Shown here: piece after piece, positions 1 to 9,048 of the stretch
Numbering within the stretch: the stretch's first letter is position 1
Layout of the letters: each line of letters begins with the position of its first letter
Position numbers and translations under genes: made by a program
DNA from: Candidatus Poribacteria bacterium
Lineage (GTDB): Bacteria; Poribacteria; WGA-4E; WGA-3G
Direction of reading: 5' to 3'
NCBI GenBank assembly: GCA_022827185.1
Contig: JAJDTM010000045.1
Span: 47,871-111,870 of the forward strand
DNA: 64,000 nt
Notes under the pieces: model-generated
What the model was told of the DNA's origin: nothing
The model's input: only the letters and a program-made list of their open reading frames with translations
The model's database searches: none

Positions 1-305
1 GTACAAGCGTCTCCATAATCGACCGTCATTGACGTTTCAATGTCAAACTGGTCTTGATCTGTGATCTGATAAAAACGTGTGCTGGTATCATCACCCCACA
101 CATTTTGATCGAAACCTGCTTCAGCAATAAGCATGCCACCCTTTAGTTCCCAAGGGCTTTTGTCGCCATCCTTGACTTGCCAGAAAGATTCAAGATCTTG
201 ACCGGCTCCAGCAAATTCGTCGCTCAGCAATGTCTGCGCGAAAACACCAGGGATGAAGCATGCAGATAGAAACAAAATTGCAACTATACAAGTAATCTGT
301 TTCAT
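1..305 (-). CDS. Secreted protein, N-terminal part (runs off the window edge)
   Basis: Reading the minus strand from the ATG at 305 gives an open frame of 101 codons that leaves the window at position 1. It starts with a typical signal peptide (MKQITCIVAILFLSACF, cleavage near VFAQ at residues 24-27), so the product is exported. The following segment, with FWQVKDGDKSPWELKGGML around residues 40-58, resembles the start of a concanavalin/LamG-like or DUF1349-type beta-sandwich seen in carbohydrate-binding secreted proteins. A Shine-Dalgarno-like GGAAAGGAT lies just upstream of the ATG. It is divergent from the isomerase gene at 594. The fold assignment is tentative because only the N terminus is present; the signal peptide and reading frame are clear. 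Confidence 0.7.
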   Translation of the reverse strand, partial: MKQITCIVAILFLSACFIPGVFAQTLLSDEFAGAGQDLESFWQVKDGDKSPWELKGGMLIAEAGFDQNVWGDDTSTRFYQITDQDQFDIETSMTVDYGDAC

Positions 306-593
306 TACATATCCTTTCCATTCTATTTTTTGTATAGAACAGCACCTTTCGATTTTGAGCGAGTGCTTTTTCTCTCACATAACCTTTGGTTCCGTTCGTA
401 CACATGAATTAGTTTAATATATTTTACCACATCAATTGGAAAAATTCAACTTTTTTCTTCCTATTTCGTAACTTAACAATGAATCTAAGAAAGATTGCAG
501 ATCTCCTTGCAATGCGTGTTACGAATATGTTAAAATTCAGAATTAATCGTGATTCAGTCTCAATTACATATTATTTCCTTTAGGAGGCAGATT

Positions 594-1358
594 ATGAAGG
601 TAGGTATTCGGGATGGAATGTTGCCCGGTTCGTTTGAAGAATCGTTTCAGAAAGCAAAAGATATTGGGTTTGATGGCATTGAGGTTTGTATGGGAGCCAA
701 TTACCGTGAACATCCGCTCTGGCAGGAAGGCGGGATTGATAAGGTGAACTCTTTAGCAGAAGCCGCAGGCATCGAGGTACCCTCACTGTCCCCGGGCGGT
801 TTCACTGCTTTTTCGTTCATGCATCCGACGGACAGCACGCGGAGCGAAGGGATCGCGAAGTTGCAATATCTCGCGGAGACCTGTCCGCAACTCGGCGCGA
901 CGGTGATTTTAGTCCCTTTTTTCGGGGGCGGTCAGATCCAAAACGATCACATTAACGCATCGCGATTCATTGACGGTTTGAAAGCCGCAGCGGAAACCGC
1001 CGAAAAACACGGGGTCTCGCTCGCAATCGAATCGACTCTGAGTGGGGAACAACACCAACAGATCATTGATAACGTCGGCTCATCAGCCGTTGGTGTCTAT
1101 TATGATATGGGCAACGCGACCGGGTTGGGCTACGATTCACCGTCTGAGATTCGGAACTTAGGCAGCGCGATTACACAGATGCACATTAAGGACACCGGGG
1201 GCAATCACGCTGGTGAAGGCGATGTCGATTTTCCCGCAGTCTTTGATGCTGCACACGCCGTCGGATACGACAGTTGGTTCGTCCTGGAGACACCGGGCAA
1301 GGATGATCCGGTTGCATCAGCGGCAAAGAATCTCAATTTCGTGAGGAACAACTTTTGA
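594..1358 (+). CDS. Sugar phosphate isomerase/epimerase (xylose isomerase-like TIM barrel)
   Basis: The 254-residue product belongs to the AP-endonuclease family 2 / xylose isomerase-like TIM-barrel superfamily that isomerises or epimerises sugars and inositol derivatives in the cytoplasm. Visible marks are the opening MKVGIRDGML, FDGIEVCMG near residue 25, an ES/T strand end (LAIESTL, about 145), YYDMGN (about 172) and MHIKDTGG (about 200), which supply the usual Glu, Asp and His metal ligands. The ATG at 594 was chosen over an upstream in-frame start at 549 because it follows a perfect AGGAGG at 582-587. Its substrate cannot be told from sequence; L-xylulose-5-phosphate 3-epimerase or a hydroxypyruvate isomerase-like activity are both possible. 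Confidence 0.85.
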   Translation: MKVGIRDGMLPGSFEESFQKAKDIGFDGIEVCMGANYREHPLWQEGGIDKVNSLAEAAGIEVPSLSPGGFTAFSFMHPTDSTRSEGIAKLQYLAETCPQLGATVILVPFFGGGQIQNDHINASRFIDGLKAAAETAEKHGVSLAIESTLSGEQHQQIIDNVGSSAVGVYYDMGNATGLGYDSPSEIRNLGSAITQMHIKDTGGNHAGEGDVDFPAVFDAAHAVGYDSWFVLETPGKDDPVASAAKNLNFVRNNF

Positions 1359-1436
1359 GGCAACGGCAAAGGTCTCATCTGTTATCGGAGATTTGTAGTT
1401 TCAATATGAGCACCCGTCCTATATGGAGGAGTTGGC

Positions 1437-2240
1437 ATGAATAGCCCAAAAACGATAGTCCCCCGCTCCGAAAGCGAAAAACTGCTGTCCCTGCCGACGC
1501 GCGAAGCAGAGCAACTCTTTCAAAGCTATGAAAAACAACATCAATTGGAGATTCTCAGTGCAACCCGTAACCCAAAATCACGGGAGCAACTCTATTATCT
1601 TGTACCTGACTGCACGGAACTTATTCAGGAAAGTCCTACGGAGGATGTACTTCAGGTTTTGGATACAATGCTCGGCACTGGGCTTGCTTCAGTACTATTG
1701 CCCTGTCTTTCCAACGATCAATTTGAGGAACTGTTAGATATCGCTGTCTGGCGTAATGGGAAACTTGATGAAGCGTCATTGGACCTCTGGCTCTTTGAAC
1801 TCTCTGAATGTGAACGTGACGAGCTCGGGCGGTTTCTTAGAGAACTTGACCTGCGGTTACTCGCGGCCCTCCTCCATGGACGCATCAAAATCCAAGATGA
1901 ACACGTCGGCTTGCTGCTTGAAGCCGGGCTTTTGGATCCGACTTCATCAGTCCTTGATTATGCCGACGAACGCGCTCGCGCAATTTCCGACGCTATCTGG
2001 GAAGCGGACCATGAGATATTTGAGATGCTCATCAGCGAACTCTTCGCTATTGATACCGAAGGGAACGTGGATGAAGAACTTGCCGCTATTTTCGATGCCG
2101 CACAGGCAGACAGAGCCGAACGTGTCGTTGAACGCGATAAAGAGGCTGGCATCGACGTAACCGAAGCCGACCTCATGGAAAAGGTTGACTTAAATCTGAT
2201 TACACTTGATGAGGACGAGGAAGCCGATGACGACGAATAA
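1437..2240 (+). CDS. DUF6178-like protein, N-terminal half
   Basis: A 267-residue acidic, helix-rich cytoplasmic protein with no signal peptide. The alternating leucine pattern (VLQVLDTMLGTGLASVLLP, then FEELLDIAVW and LDEASLDLWLFEL) resembles the first half of the DUF6178 family, whose members, as I recall them, are about 500-570 residues in one chain. Here the chain ends in a run of Asp/Glu (DEDEEADDDE) and the next ORF, which resembles the second half of the same family, starts inside its last codons in another frame. SD: TGGAGGAG before the ATG. The function of DUF6178 is unknown to me, and the family link is from pattern recall. Confidence 0.7.
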   Translation: MNSPKTIVPRSESEKLLSLPTREAEQLFQSYEKQHQLEILSATRNPKSREQLYYLVPDCTELIQESPTEDVLQVLDTMLGTGLASVLLPCLSNDQFEELLDIAVWRNGKLDEASLDLWLFELSECERDELGRFLRELDLRLLAALLHGRIKIQDEHVGLLLEAGLLDPTSSVLDYADERARAISDAIWEADHEIFEMLISELFAIDTEGNVDEELAAIFDAAQADRAERVVERDKEAGIDVTEADLMEKVDLNLITLDEDEEADDDE

Positions 2241-3186
2241 GTTTTCTCTCGTCGCTGAGGCGAGTCTTGATCGACGGCTATTCCTCGCGCGAGCATTAGC
2301 ACACGGTGATACCCTTGATCGTATTCCGCGCGAGCAGGCAGATGCCCTTTACCAAAGTATTGCCGCCATTGCGCATAAACTCATCACAATGAAGACAGCA
2401 GATCTCTCCGACGCATCAGCACTCCGAACACACATCCAAACGGCCTTTACACTCACCAGTCTCGGATTGGAATATGGCAGTAAAGGTGATCTCGACAAAG
2501 CGGTTAACCTACTTCCGAAAAATAGGATCGTCAAGTTCTTCCAAATCGGCAATACATTAATGGAGAAATTGATCGATAGGGCACGCCATCTTTTAGAACA
2601 TGCCGTGATCCGACCCCCCAGTAGAGAGACGCAGAGCCTCCTGGGTACCGACGACACAGATTTGGAGACCGAAGGTATCCAAATTTATACGCAAGCAGAA
2701 CTCGAATTTCTAAAGGCATTGCTGATATATCGGATCTCCATTCGGACGCTGCAGGTGACAATCAGAGATACCGAGACCCCACGTCCACTCTTCCATCTGG
2801 CTGAAGTGGAGATGATTGACCAACAATTGGCATGCATCGAGCATCGATGCGATTATGTGAAAGCCTTGCCGTTAGAAAATCTGTTCACATTAGATCCGCC
2901 GCTGAGTATCTTTCCGAACCCGATTGAACACCTCACGATCGGACTGATAGCGAACCTCGTGCTTTATCGTCAAGCTGACTTCCAATTAGACGAGGATGCT
3001 CGGCAGGATTTTCACCAATTGGCTTATGTTGATGGTGAGGTCCGAGAATCATTCAGGCAGCAATTACTCGACTGGATCGCGCAGTATCTCGAACAAGCAC
3101 AACAACCTGAACCTGTGAAAACGTACGCTGTTTCTTATTGGGATGATTGTCTTCAAATGGAGGGACGACAGGTTTCGCCTGAATAG
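2227..3186 (+). CDS. DUF6178-like protein, C-terminal half
   Basis: A 319-residue product beginning MTTNKFSLVAEASLD; its ATG at 2227 overlaps the upstream stop by 14 nt, so translation is probably coupled. The segment from about residue 65 to 130 (FTLTSLGLEYGSKGDL, then a hydrophobic helix with FFQIGNTLMEKLIDRARHLL) resembles the C-terminal half of DUF6178 proteins. An earlier in-frame start at 2206 would only prolong the overlap. The pair is followed tail-to-tail by the HEAT-repeat lipoprotein gene on the other strand, only 2 bp away. No catalytic motif is visible. Confidence 0.65.
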   Translation: MTTNKFSLVAEASLDRRLFLARALAHGDTLDRIPREQADALYQSIAAIAHKLITMKTADLSDASALRTHIQTAFTLTSLGLEYGSKGDLDKAVNLLPKNRIVKFFQIGNTLMEKLIDRARHLLEHAVIRPPSRETQSLLGTDDTDLETEGIQIYTQAELEFLKALLIYRISIRTLQVTIRDTETPRPLFHLAEVEMIDQQLACIEHRCDYVKALPLENLFTLDPPLSIFPNPIEHLTIGLIANLVLYRQADFQLDEDARQDFHQLAYVDGEVRESFRQQLLDWIAQYLEQAQQPEPVKTYAVSYWDDCLQMEGRQVSPE

Positions 3187-3188
3187 TC

Positions 3189-3860
3189 TCAGCGATCCGC
3201 CAACGCCTTCTTCGCATCCACAATCGCTTTGCGTGCCTGTGGGGTACCAATATCGTTCAAGGCGCGTTCTGCCATACGCCGGAGATCGGAGTTTGGCGAG
3301 TTTAGTGCCTGAATTAGGGGTTCAACTGCTGGGGGACCTATTGTAACCAAAGCACGTACGACAAGGCGGCGGACGTTCCATTCCGGATCTGTAAGTGTGT
3401 TGATAAGCGCGGGCAGAATTGTATCAAGCGGTGCGCCGATTTCGCCCAAAACATAAGCGGCATTCAACCGAATCTCTGCTGCGTCTGCTGTTAGCGCATC
3501 AACGAGATACGGCACAGCAGGTCCACCTAAATTTCGCAGGGCAACAGAGCCGACAACGCGGATATTTTCGTCCGGATCGGCAAGCACCGAAATAAGCGCA
3601 GGTACAACGCGGGCAGTGGGTGTTTTGATTTCGCTAAGCACCCACGCAGACATTTCACGAATCTGTGGATTCTTATCAGATACCCCTCGGATGAGCGCAT
3701 CAATCGCCTCGGGTCCCATTGCGACTAAAGCTTTAGCGGCTTCAGCACGGCGAGTTGCGTCCGTTGCACCGAATTGCGTAACAAGCGTTGTCGCCTTTTG
3801 TTCCGGCGACTGACACGCTACCAGACACAGAAGAATAGAAAGTAAAAGAAAGCGTTGCAT
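3189..3860 (-). CDS. HEAT-repeat lipoprotein
   Basis: The start is taken at 3860 because MQRFLLLSILLCLVACQS is a clean lipoprotein signal with lipobox LVAC; an in-frame upstream start at 3896 would bury it. The mature protein (about 200 residues) is a chain of five or six HEAT/PBS-lyase-like repeats (for example AAYVLGEIGAPLDTILPAL and ALVTIGPPAVEPLIQAL), which form a superhelical protein-binding scaffold. It is therefore probably a membrane-anchored periplasmic adaptor of unknown partner. The gene stands alone on the minus strand. Confidence 0.85.
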   Translation of the reverse strand: MQRFLLLSILLCLVACQSPEQKATTLVTQFGATDATRRAEAAKALVAMGPEAIDALIRGVSDKNPQIREMSAWVLSEIKTPTARVVPALISVLADPDENIRVVGSVALRNLGGPAVPYLVDALTADAAEIRLNAAYVLGEIGAPLDTILPALINTLTDPEWNVRRLVVRALVTIGPPAVEPLIQALNSPNSDLRRMAERALNDIGTPQARKAIVDAKKALADR

Positions 3861-4035
3861 AGAACCAAATATACCACAACTCACTGCTTTTGGCAAGTTA
3901 CCGTGCTATTTCAAGGAACGCGAGGTTGCTAAACCGAGAGAAACGAAATCAGAAACTTCACCAGCAAATGCACGTTACACCCTAATAAAAGGAGAAGTAC
4001 GGATTCGCCGTGATGCGAAAACCGTTAATAAAAAA

Positions 4036-4575
4036 ATGCAATTAGAGACAGCGACATTCGGGGCAGGCTGTTTTTGGTGTGTTGAGGCAGTCTTTCAGCA
4101 ATTAGAAGGCGTTCACGAGGTCATCTCAGGGTACACCGGTGGTACCACCGTCAACCCAACCTATCAAGCCGTGTGTATGGGGATGACAGGACACGCCGAA
4201 GTGGTTCAGATCCGATTCGATTCGACAGTTATCTCTTACGCGGAATTGTTGGAAGTGCTTTGGCACACACACGACGCGACAACCTTAAATCGGCAAGGGG
4301 CTGATGTCGGCACCCAGTACCGTTCCGCAATTTTCTATCATACAGAAGAACAACGGCACATTGCTGAACAATCTAAAGCAGAGATGGATACATCCGATAT
4401 GTGGGACGATCCGATTGTCACAGAGATCACGCCAAGTGACACTTTCTATCCTGCTGAAGATTATCACCAAAACTATTTTCTATTAAATTCGAGGCAGCCG
4501 TACTGCCAATTTGTAATCCATCCGAAGATGCGAAAATTCACAAAGGATTTCAAGGATAAACTCAAAAATGATTAA
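4036..4575 (+). CDS. msrA: Peptide methionine sulfoxide reductase MsrA
   Basis: MsrA reduces the S-epimer of methionine sulfoxide in proteins, with thioredoxin as usual electron donor; a thioredoxin reductase gene lies at 54678. The 179-residue length is typical. The catalytic motif GCFWC sits at residues 11-15 (nucleophile Cys12), followed by YTGG, the H/D-rich TGHAEVV, FWHTHD-like WHTHDAT, GTQYRSAIFYH and YHQNYF, all family signatures. No MsrB domain is fused. A purine-rich AAAAGGAG lies about 45 nt upstream of the chosen ATG, too far to be its SD, so initiation may depend on coupling or be weak. The stop overlaps the next gene's start by 8 nt. Confidence 0.95.
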   Translation: MQLETATFGAGCFWCVEAVFQQLEGVHEVISGYTGGTTVNPTYQAVCMGMTGHAEVVQIRFDSTVISYAELLEVLWHTHDATTLNRQGADVGTQYRSAIFYHTEEQRHIAEQSKAEMDTSDMWDDPIVTEITPSDTFYPAEDYHQNYFLLNSRQPYCQFVIHPKMRKFTKDFKDKLKND

Positions 4576-6121
4576 TAAACATATTTTAAAAACCCTGTCC
4601 CTATGGCTTTTCGTTATCATCTGTTGTTTCGGCACCAACACGGTGATCGCGCAAAAGGCAACATCACCCGTAACCGTATCGGTGACAACACCACGGCGTG
4701 GGACGTTTGTCTCAGCGAAGGAGTATACCGGATACCTACAACCCAACGCCGAGGTAAAGGTATTTGCCAACGTTTCGGGTAAAATTGTCTCCATTGACGC
4801 AAAAGTCGGACAAAGTGTCGCGAAAGGCGATGCACTTGCACAGAGCAGCGCAAAAGAAGCCTCGCTCGCTGTGATACGCGCCGAATCGGCATTAAGTAGG
4901 GCAGAATCACAACTCACAACGACGGAAGCAAGCGCGCAAGCACGTGTCGAATCTCAGTTAGCGGTCGCACAAGAAGCGTTGATGGCAGCACAAGGAAAAC
5001 TTGTAGAGACAAAATCTCTTGCCGAAATACGTATCCGTAACCAACTTACACAGGCAGAAACAGCACATCAGGCAGCCTTAGCAACGATTGAACGCTCAAA
5101 AATAAATGCGCAACAGGCATTGGAACGGGCAAAGGTAGAACTCGATAAAAACAAATTGGAGTTCGAGCGAAATAAAACACTGCACGAGAAGCAACACATC
5201 AGCGATAGTAACTTTGAGGCGGTCGAACAACGCTTTAAAGTCTCACAAACCCGTTATGAAGAAGCGGTGGTCACTGCAGAACAGTTTAAAGAGGGCGCGA
5301 TACACCCTTCCGTGGAAAAGGCGAAAGCAGATTTAGCGGTTGCTCAGAAAGTGGTGGAAAGTCGGGGTTGGGAACGCGAAATCGCTTCAGCAGAATCGCA
5401 GGTCACCCAAGCACAAGCCAGCCTCAACACGGCGCAGAAACTCGTCGAAGCGAAGTCTTGGGAACATGAGATTGCTATCGCCAAATCCGCAGTGACGCAA
5501 GCCTCAGAACAACTCAAACTGGCGCGCGAGCAGCTCAGTGATGCCACGATTAAATCTCCGATTAACGGCGTTGTCACAACGCAACATCTGAACATCGGAG
5601 ATCACGCGTCACTCGCCGCGTCGCCTACAGGAAAACCGGTGTTCACAGTTGTCGCAGTAGATGTGCTCAAAGCGGTTTGGAATATGCCTATTGGAGATGC
5701 GCACCGAATTAATAACGGCGACCTCGTTCTAATCTCTACAGATGCGGGTATGCGGAATATTGTCGGCACGGTTACTTTTATCAGTCCGACAGTTAGCGAC
5801 AACGCTGTACTTATTCACGCGACAGTACCGAATTCCAAAAACCACCTAAAACCTGGTACTGCTATCACTATTTCTATCAAAACAGGTGAACGCAAAAATG
5901 TACAACTGCTTCCGTTACGTTCGGTCGTGAACATCCAAAACGGGAGTGGCACTATTTTTGTTGTTGAGGGGAATGCGGCACGCACAAAACAGGTAAATGT
6001 TGGTGGCGTTTACAGCGGTGAAATTGAGGTCACCTCACAACTCACCAACGGAACACAAGTCATTGTAGATGAACAACACCGCTTACAGAACGAAACGCGG
6101 GTTTCTATTGCCCAAAATTAG
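4568..6121 (+). CDS. RND/MFP-type periplasmic adaptor (HlyD-like) with long coiled coil
   Basis: A 517-residue exported protein (signal peptide to about residue 29, ending VIAQ). It has the membrane-fusion-protein layout: a first half-lipoyl motif (GYLQPNAEVKVFANVSGKI, about 55-73), a very long Ala/Glu/Gln-rich coiled coil (about 95-315), a second half-lipoyl motif (ATIKSPINGVVTTQHLNIG, about 328-346), then beta-barrel and membrane-proximal domains. Such proteins link an inner-membrane pump to an outer-membrane channel. No RND or ABC pump gene follows, so its partner must be elsewhere. The coiled coil contains an internal repeat (two VE(S/A)-(R/K)-W-E blocks around residues 262 and 297). Overlap with msrA suggests co-transcription. 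Confidence 0.85.
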   Translation: MINKHILKTLSLWLFVIICCFGTNTVIAQKATSPVTVSVTTPRRGTFVSAKEYTGYLQPNAEVKVFANVSGKIVSIDAKVGQSVAKGDALAQSSAKEASLAVIRAESALSRAESQLTTTEASAQARVESQLAVAQEALMAAQGKLVETKSLAEIRIRNQLTQAETAHQAALATIERSKINAQQALERAKVELDKNKLEFERNKTLHEKQHISDSNFEAVEQRFKVSQTRYEEAVVTAEQFKEGAIHPSVEKAKADLAVAQKVVESRGWEREIASAESQVTQAQASLNTAQKLVEAKSWEHEIAIAKSAVTQASEQLKLAREQLSDATIKSPINGVVTTQHLNIGDHASLAASPTGKPVFTVVAVDVLKAVWNMPIGDAHRINNGDLVLISTDAGMRNIVGTVTFISPTVSDNAVLIHATVPNSKNHLKPGTAITISIKTGERKNVQLLPLRSVVNIQNGSGTIFVVEGNAARTKQVNVGGVYSGEIEVTSQLTNGTQVIVDEQHRLQNETRVSIAQN

Positions 6122-6139
6122 TTTTAAGGAGGACGAACC

Positions 6140-6721
6140 TTGCCGAAGCATAATCAATCGAAAGCGTTAGGATCTCTGACTGACTTCTCCGGGAGTCCAA
6201 GCGCGCCAAAAGTGGACCCCTTAGAAACACGGGTCGCCAATTTAGAACGCGCCGTGAACGAAATCCTATTCCAACTCGCTGACATCTCTGAACGGCTCGA
6301 TCAACCCGTCCGCAATCAGGATTCAGGGAAAGGCACGTCACAGAAGCCACCGAAGCCGCAGAAGTCGCAGCTGCCCGCACCCGAACCCGAAGAAATGACG
6401 GATGCTGAAGTCGCAGCACTCGCAGATCGCGTTTTTGACCTGCTATCAGATGGCACACCGCGATCGAAGAAGGCGATCATCAAAGCCGTGGAATGCCAGG
6501 CCTATCAATACCAGAAAGCACGTCTCCATCTCATTGACACAGGGCGGATGCCGACGGGGGACCTCAATGATATGATCCCGGGTCAAATATGCAATGTCCC
6601 CGGCGGTTTAGCGATTTGGACGCAGGAGCAGATAGACGCAGAACTTGCCAGACGGAAAGCGCGGGACGAAGCACGCGAAGCCGAAGCCACCGATGCAGAC
6701 GAGCCGGAGGCGGGTAGTTAA
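6140..6721 (+). CDS. Unrecognised cytoplasmic protein with coiled coil and winged-helix-like C-terminal part
   Basis: The 193-residue product starts at a TTG (6140) placed 8-9 nt after a strong AAGGAGG (6126-6132). Residues about 28-55 form a short coiled coil (LETRVANLERAVNEILFQL), residues 58-90 are a Pro/Lys/Glu-rich linker, and residues about 95-165 look like a small helical winged-helix-type domain (ALADRVFDLLSDGTPRSKKA, RLHLIDTGRM). The tail is Ala/Glu/Arg-rich. I do not recognise a family. It follows the adaptor gene by 18 nt and is convergent with the sigma-54 activator gene. Confidence 0.65.
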   Translation: MPKHNQSKALGSLTDFSGSPSAPKVDPLETRVANLERAVNEILFQLADISERLDQPVRNQDSGKGTSQKPPKPQKSQLPAPEPEEMTDAEVAALADRVFDLLSDGTPRSKKAIIKAVECQAYQYQKARLHLIDTGRMPTGDLNDMIPGQICNVPGGLAIWTQEQIDAELARRKARDEAREAEATDADEPEAGS

Positions 6722-6793
6722 TGTTCGGGGACACCTTAGACCTAACGGAACACGAGTGTCCGCTGCACAGGATTAGATGTGTAGGTACAAATT

Positions 6794-8908
6794 CTATCCC
6801 GTAAAAAGCGTGTAATGACTTGGGAATGGTTTGTTCTCAGGCCAGGACTTCCTGAAAATTCTTATATCTACGTTGAGGGCTTCAGCGACTTCAGCATGGT
6901 TAGCATACAAGTAGGGTGCCCGGCAGTGAATATTCCATTCGATTCGCGGAAAGGTCATTCCGCCGAAATACGGACAGCCGTGATCGCCAGCCAGGCGCTG
7001 AGATAGCACTTTCAAAGCGAGATGGACAGCCCGCATCTGACCATTCAGTTCTTTGTTCCGCCATTCTGTACGTGAGAAATTCTCCCAAATGAAATGGTTG
7101 ATTGGTTCTTTAAGAAGTCTTATGGTTTCGTCAATAGGAAACCGTTCGAGTTGGCGCGAAGGCTGTATAGATGTTCGAAGTGAATTGTTCGCCGCATTTT
7201 CATCATCTTCTGTACAATACGACAGCCAGTTCTCAAGCCGCACAAGAGAAATACGCAACTCTCTCGCGGCTCTTTCTCTGTCGCCACCATGTTCCTTGAC
7301 GATTTCGTGCAGAATTGCAGTCAGGCTACCTTTGAGTGTTTTTCCTATTATACTCACTGGCTCAGTTTCCTCTACGAGTTCGGGATCCATTCTATGCCGG
7401 AGATTTGATAATAGAGAGATAGCATCGTCAATCACCACCTTAATACGTTCCGATAAGCGAGCAAACTCAAAATCAGGCTCGGTCCAGTCGAGATCCCAAT
7501 CATTAATTTCACGTTTGGCCCTATAGGCACGGTCGCGCCCCTCATTAGAGAACTCTCGCCACCACCCGGCGATTTGGGTGTCAGAGACATCTGATCTCGC
7601 ATCAGAGATAAACCGACAGAACACCGCGACCGGCAAATTAAGCAAGTTCCTATATCTCGGTGTGTCTGCCGTCGCCGCAGCTCGCATTTCCGGGGACCCT
7701 CCCTCGGAACCTTCATCTCCATTAACCATCTGTATGGCTTCCGGGAGGTCCTTCGGCAAAATTACATCGCCTTGGGAATTCATTGCCGCTCTTTTGAGGC
7801 AGTTATATAACTCGCGAACGTTGCCCGGCCAGCTATACGCTTGGAACAATGCTATCACTTCTTCAGATACACTGAGCCTCGGGATCCCATTTTCTTTCTC
7901 AATACGCCGCAGAAAGTGCGTGGTAAGTAACCCAATATCATTCTCCATCCGCTCTCGCAAAGGCGGCACGGAGATCTTATAGTCGCAGAGGCGGTAGTAC
8001 AAATCCTTCCGAAAGTCACCTGCCTCCACCATTGCCTCCAAGTTCTGATTCGTGGCACTGATGACACGCACATCCACGCTACGTGCCCGAGACCCACCTA
8101 CGCGTTGGAATTCCCTTTCTTGCAGCACATTCAGGAGTGTCCCTTGTAGGGCTGGTGTCATATTGCCGATTTCATCAAGGAAAAGGGTTCCACCATCAGC
8201 CTGTTCAAATGCGCCAAGACGATTTGAGATCGCACCCGTGAATGCCCCTCTTTCATGACCAAATAGATCACTGCCACGGAGCGGATCAATCACAGCCCCA
8301 CAATCAATGGGGATAAACGGTACCTCTACACGTTCATTTTCTTCCTCATCTTCGTGAGTTAAGCGGTGAATTAAGCGCGCAACCACCCCTTTCCCCGTGC
8401 CGGTTTCACCCTCAAGCAGCACTGAAGCGTTAAAACTGGCTGCAAGTCCAATTTTTCTATTAAGTGCACGCATGGATATGCTCTTTCCAACGAGAGGAGA
8501 CTGTTCCTCAAGTGTTTCTTCCTCAGGCGTCGAGAATGTATTGATTCGGTTAGATAACTGGACACATGCCCGATCAAGCACCTCATGGAGCTCTTCCATA
8601 TCAAGGGGTTCCAGCAAAACCTCTAATGCCCCCAGACGCGTTGCCCGCCTTATCGTTTGAATGCCCGCTCTGATCACAATTACAATCACTTCTGGGTGTG
8701 CCTCTCTAATACGCAGCAACGCCTGTCGACCGTTCCTCCATGACAATGCCACACTGAGCAAGACAACTTCTACGTCCTCGGATGCACTAAGGTTTCGCAA
8801 ACCTTCGTCAACAGTATCAACAATGATAGGACAATAGCCCCAATCCGTTAGGAAATCCGCCAATATAGAAGAATTTCGATTGTCGTCAATTATTAATACT
8901 TTTCTCAT
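6794..8908 (-). CDS. Sigma-54-dependent transcriptional activator with degenerate receiver domain
   Basis: A 704-residue bacterial enhancer-binding protein. Residues 1-120 have the receiver fold (acidic pair D8-D9), but the phosphoacceptor position is Ser52 (LLSVALSW), the switch Thr/Ser is Arg80 and the usual Lys of KP is Glu100, so phosphorylation is unlikely. The AAA+ domain (about 138-375) is intact: Walker A GETGTGKG (167-174), sigma-54 contact loop GAFTGA (221-226), Walker B GGTLFLDE (239-246), arginine-rich sensor region and SWPGNVREL. A Fis-type helix-turn-helix lies at about 531-563, and an unusual extra 140-residue C-terminal part contains a second HTH-like stretch (HAEVAEALNVDIRIF). 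SD GGGGGT precedes the ATG. Paired upstream sites and a sigma-54 promoter lie just upstream, divergent. Confidence 0.93.
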   Translation of the reverse strand: MRKVLIIDDNRNSSILADFLTDWGYCPIIVDTVDEGLRNLSASEDVEVVLLSVALSWRNGRQALLRIREAHPEVIVIVIRAGIQTIRRATRLGALEVLLEPLDMEELHEVLDRACVQLSNRINTFSTPEEETLEEQSPLVGKSISMRALNRKIGLAASFNASVLLEGETGTGKGVVARLIHRLTHEDEEENERVEVPFIPIDCGAVIDPLRGSDLFGHERGAFTGAISNRLGAFEQADGGTLFLDEIGNMTPALQGTLLNVLQEREFQRVGGSRARSVDVRVISATNQNLEAMVEAGDFRKDLYYRLCDYKISVPPLRERMENDIGLLTTHFLRRIEKENGIPRLSVSEEVIALFQAYSWPGNVRELYNCLKRAAMNSQGDVILPKDLPEAIQMVNGDEGSEGGSPEMRAAATADTPRYRNLLNLPVAVFCRFISDARSDVSDTQIAGWWREFSNEGRDRAYRAKREINDWDLDWTEPDFEFARLSERIKVVIDDAISLLSNLRHRMDPELVEETEPVSIIGKTLKGSLTAILHEIVKEHGGDRERAARELRISLVRLENWLSYCTEDDENAANNSLRTSIQPSRQLERFPIDETIRLLKEPINHFIWENFSRTEWRNKELNGQMRAVHLALKVLSQRLAGDHGCPYFGGMTFPRIEWNIHCRAPYLYANHAEVAEALNVDIRIFRKSWPENKPFPSHYTLFTG

Positions 8909-8965
8909 TAACTGACCCCCTATTGATAAAATGTCTTACATTCAACTTCCTCTGCAAAACCTATG

Positions 8966-9002
8966 CTGATTTTTACAAAAATTATACTGATTTTTACAAA
9001 AA
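8966..9002 (+). promoter_or_regulatory. Paired upstream activator sites (CTGATTTTTACAAAAA x2)
   Basis: The 16-mer CTGATTTTTACAAAAA occurs at 8966-8981 and 8987-9002, 21 bp apart (two helical turns). It lies 60 bp upstream of the -24 GG of the sigma-54 promoter and about 58 bp upstream of the activator's own start codon on the other strand. The same spacing recurs at 17154/17175. This is the expected arrangement for binding of an oligomeric enhancer-binding protein, probably the neighbour at 6794-8908 (inference). Confidence 0.65.
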
Positions 9003-9048
9003 CTGTGCTGGAATCTCCGTTTTCGCGCCTAATATTGCCAAAATTTGC

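Noticed and set aside
2227..3186. A second, independent gene family for the downstream DUF6178-like half
   Set aside because: Its N-terminal overlap with the preceding ORF and complementary family coverage make a split gene the simpler reading.
4011..4043. Ten-codon leader ORF (ATG at 4011) overlapping the msrA start
   Set aside because: Spacing to the AAAAGGAG site is too long for a normal start and nothing else supports a leader peptide.
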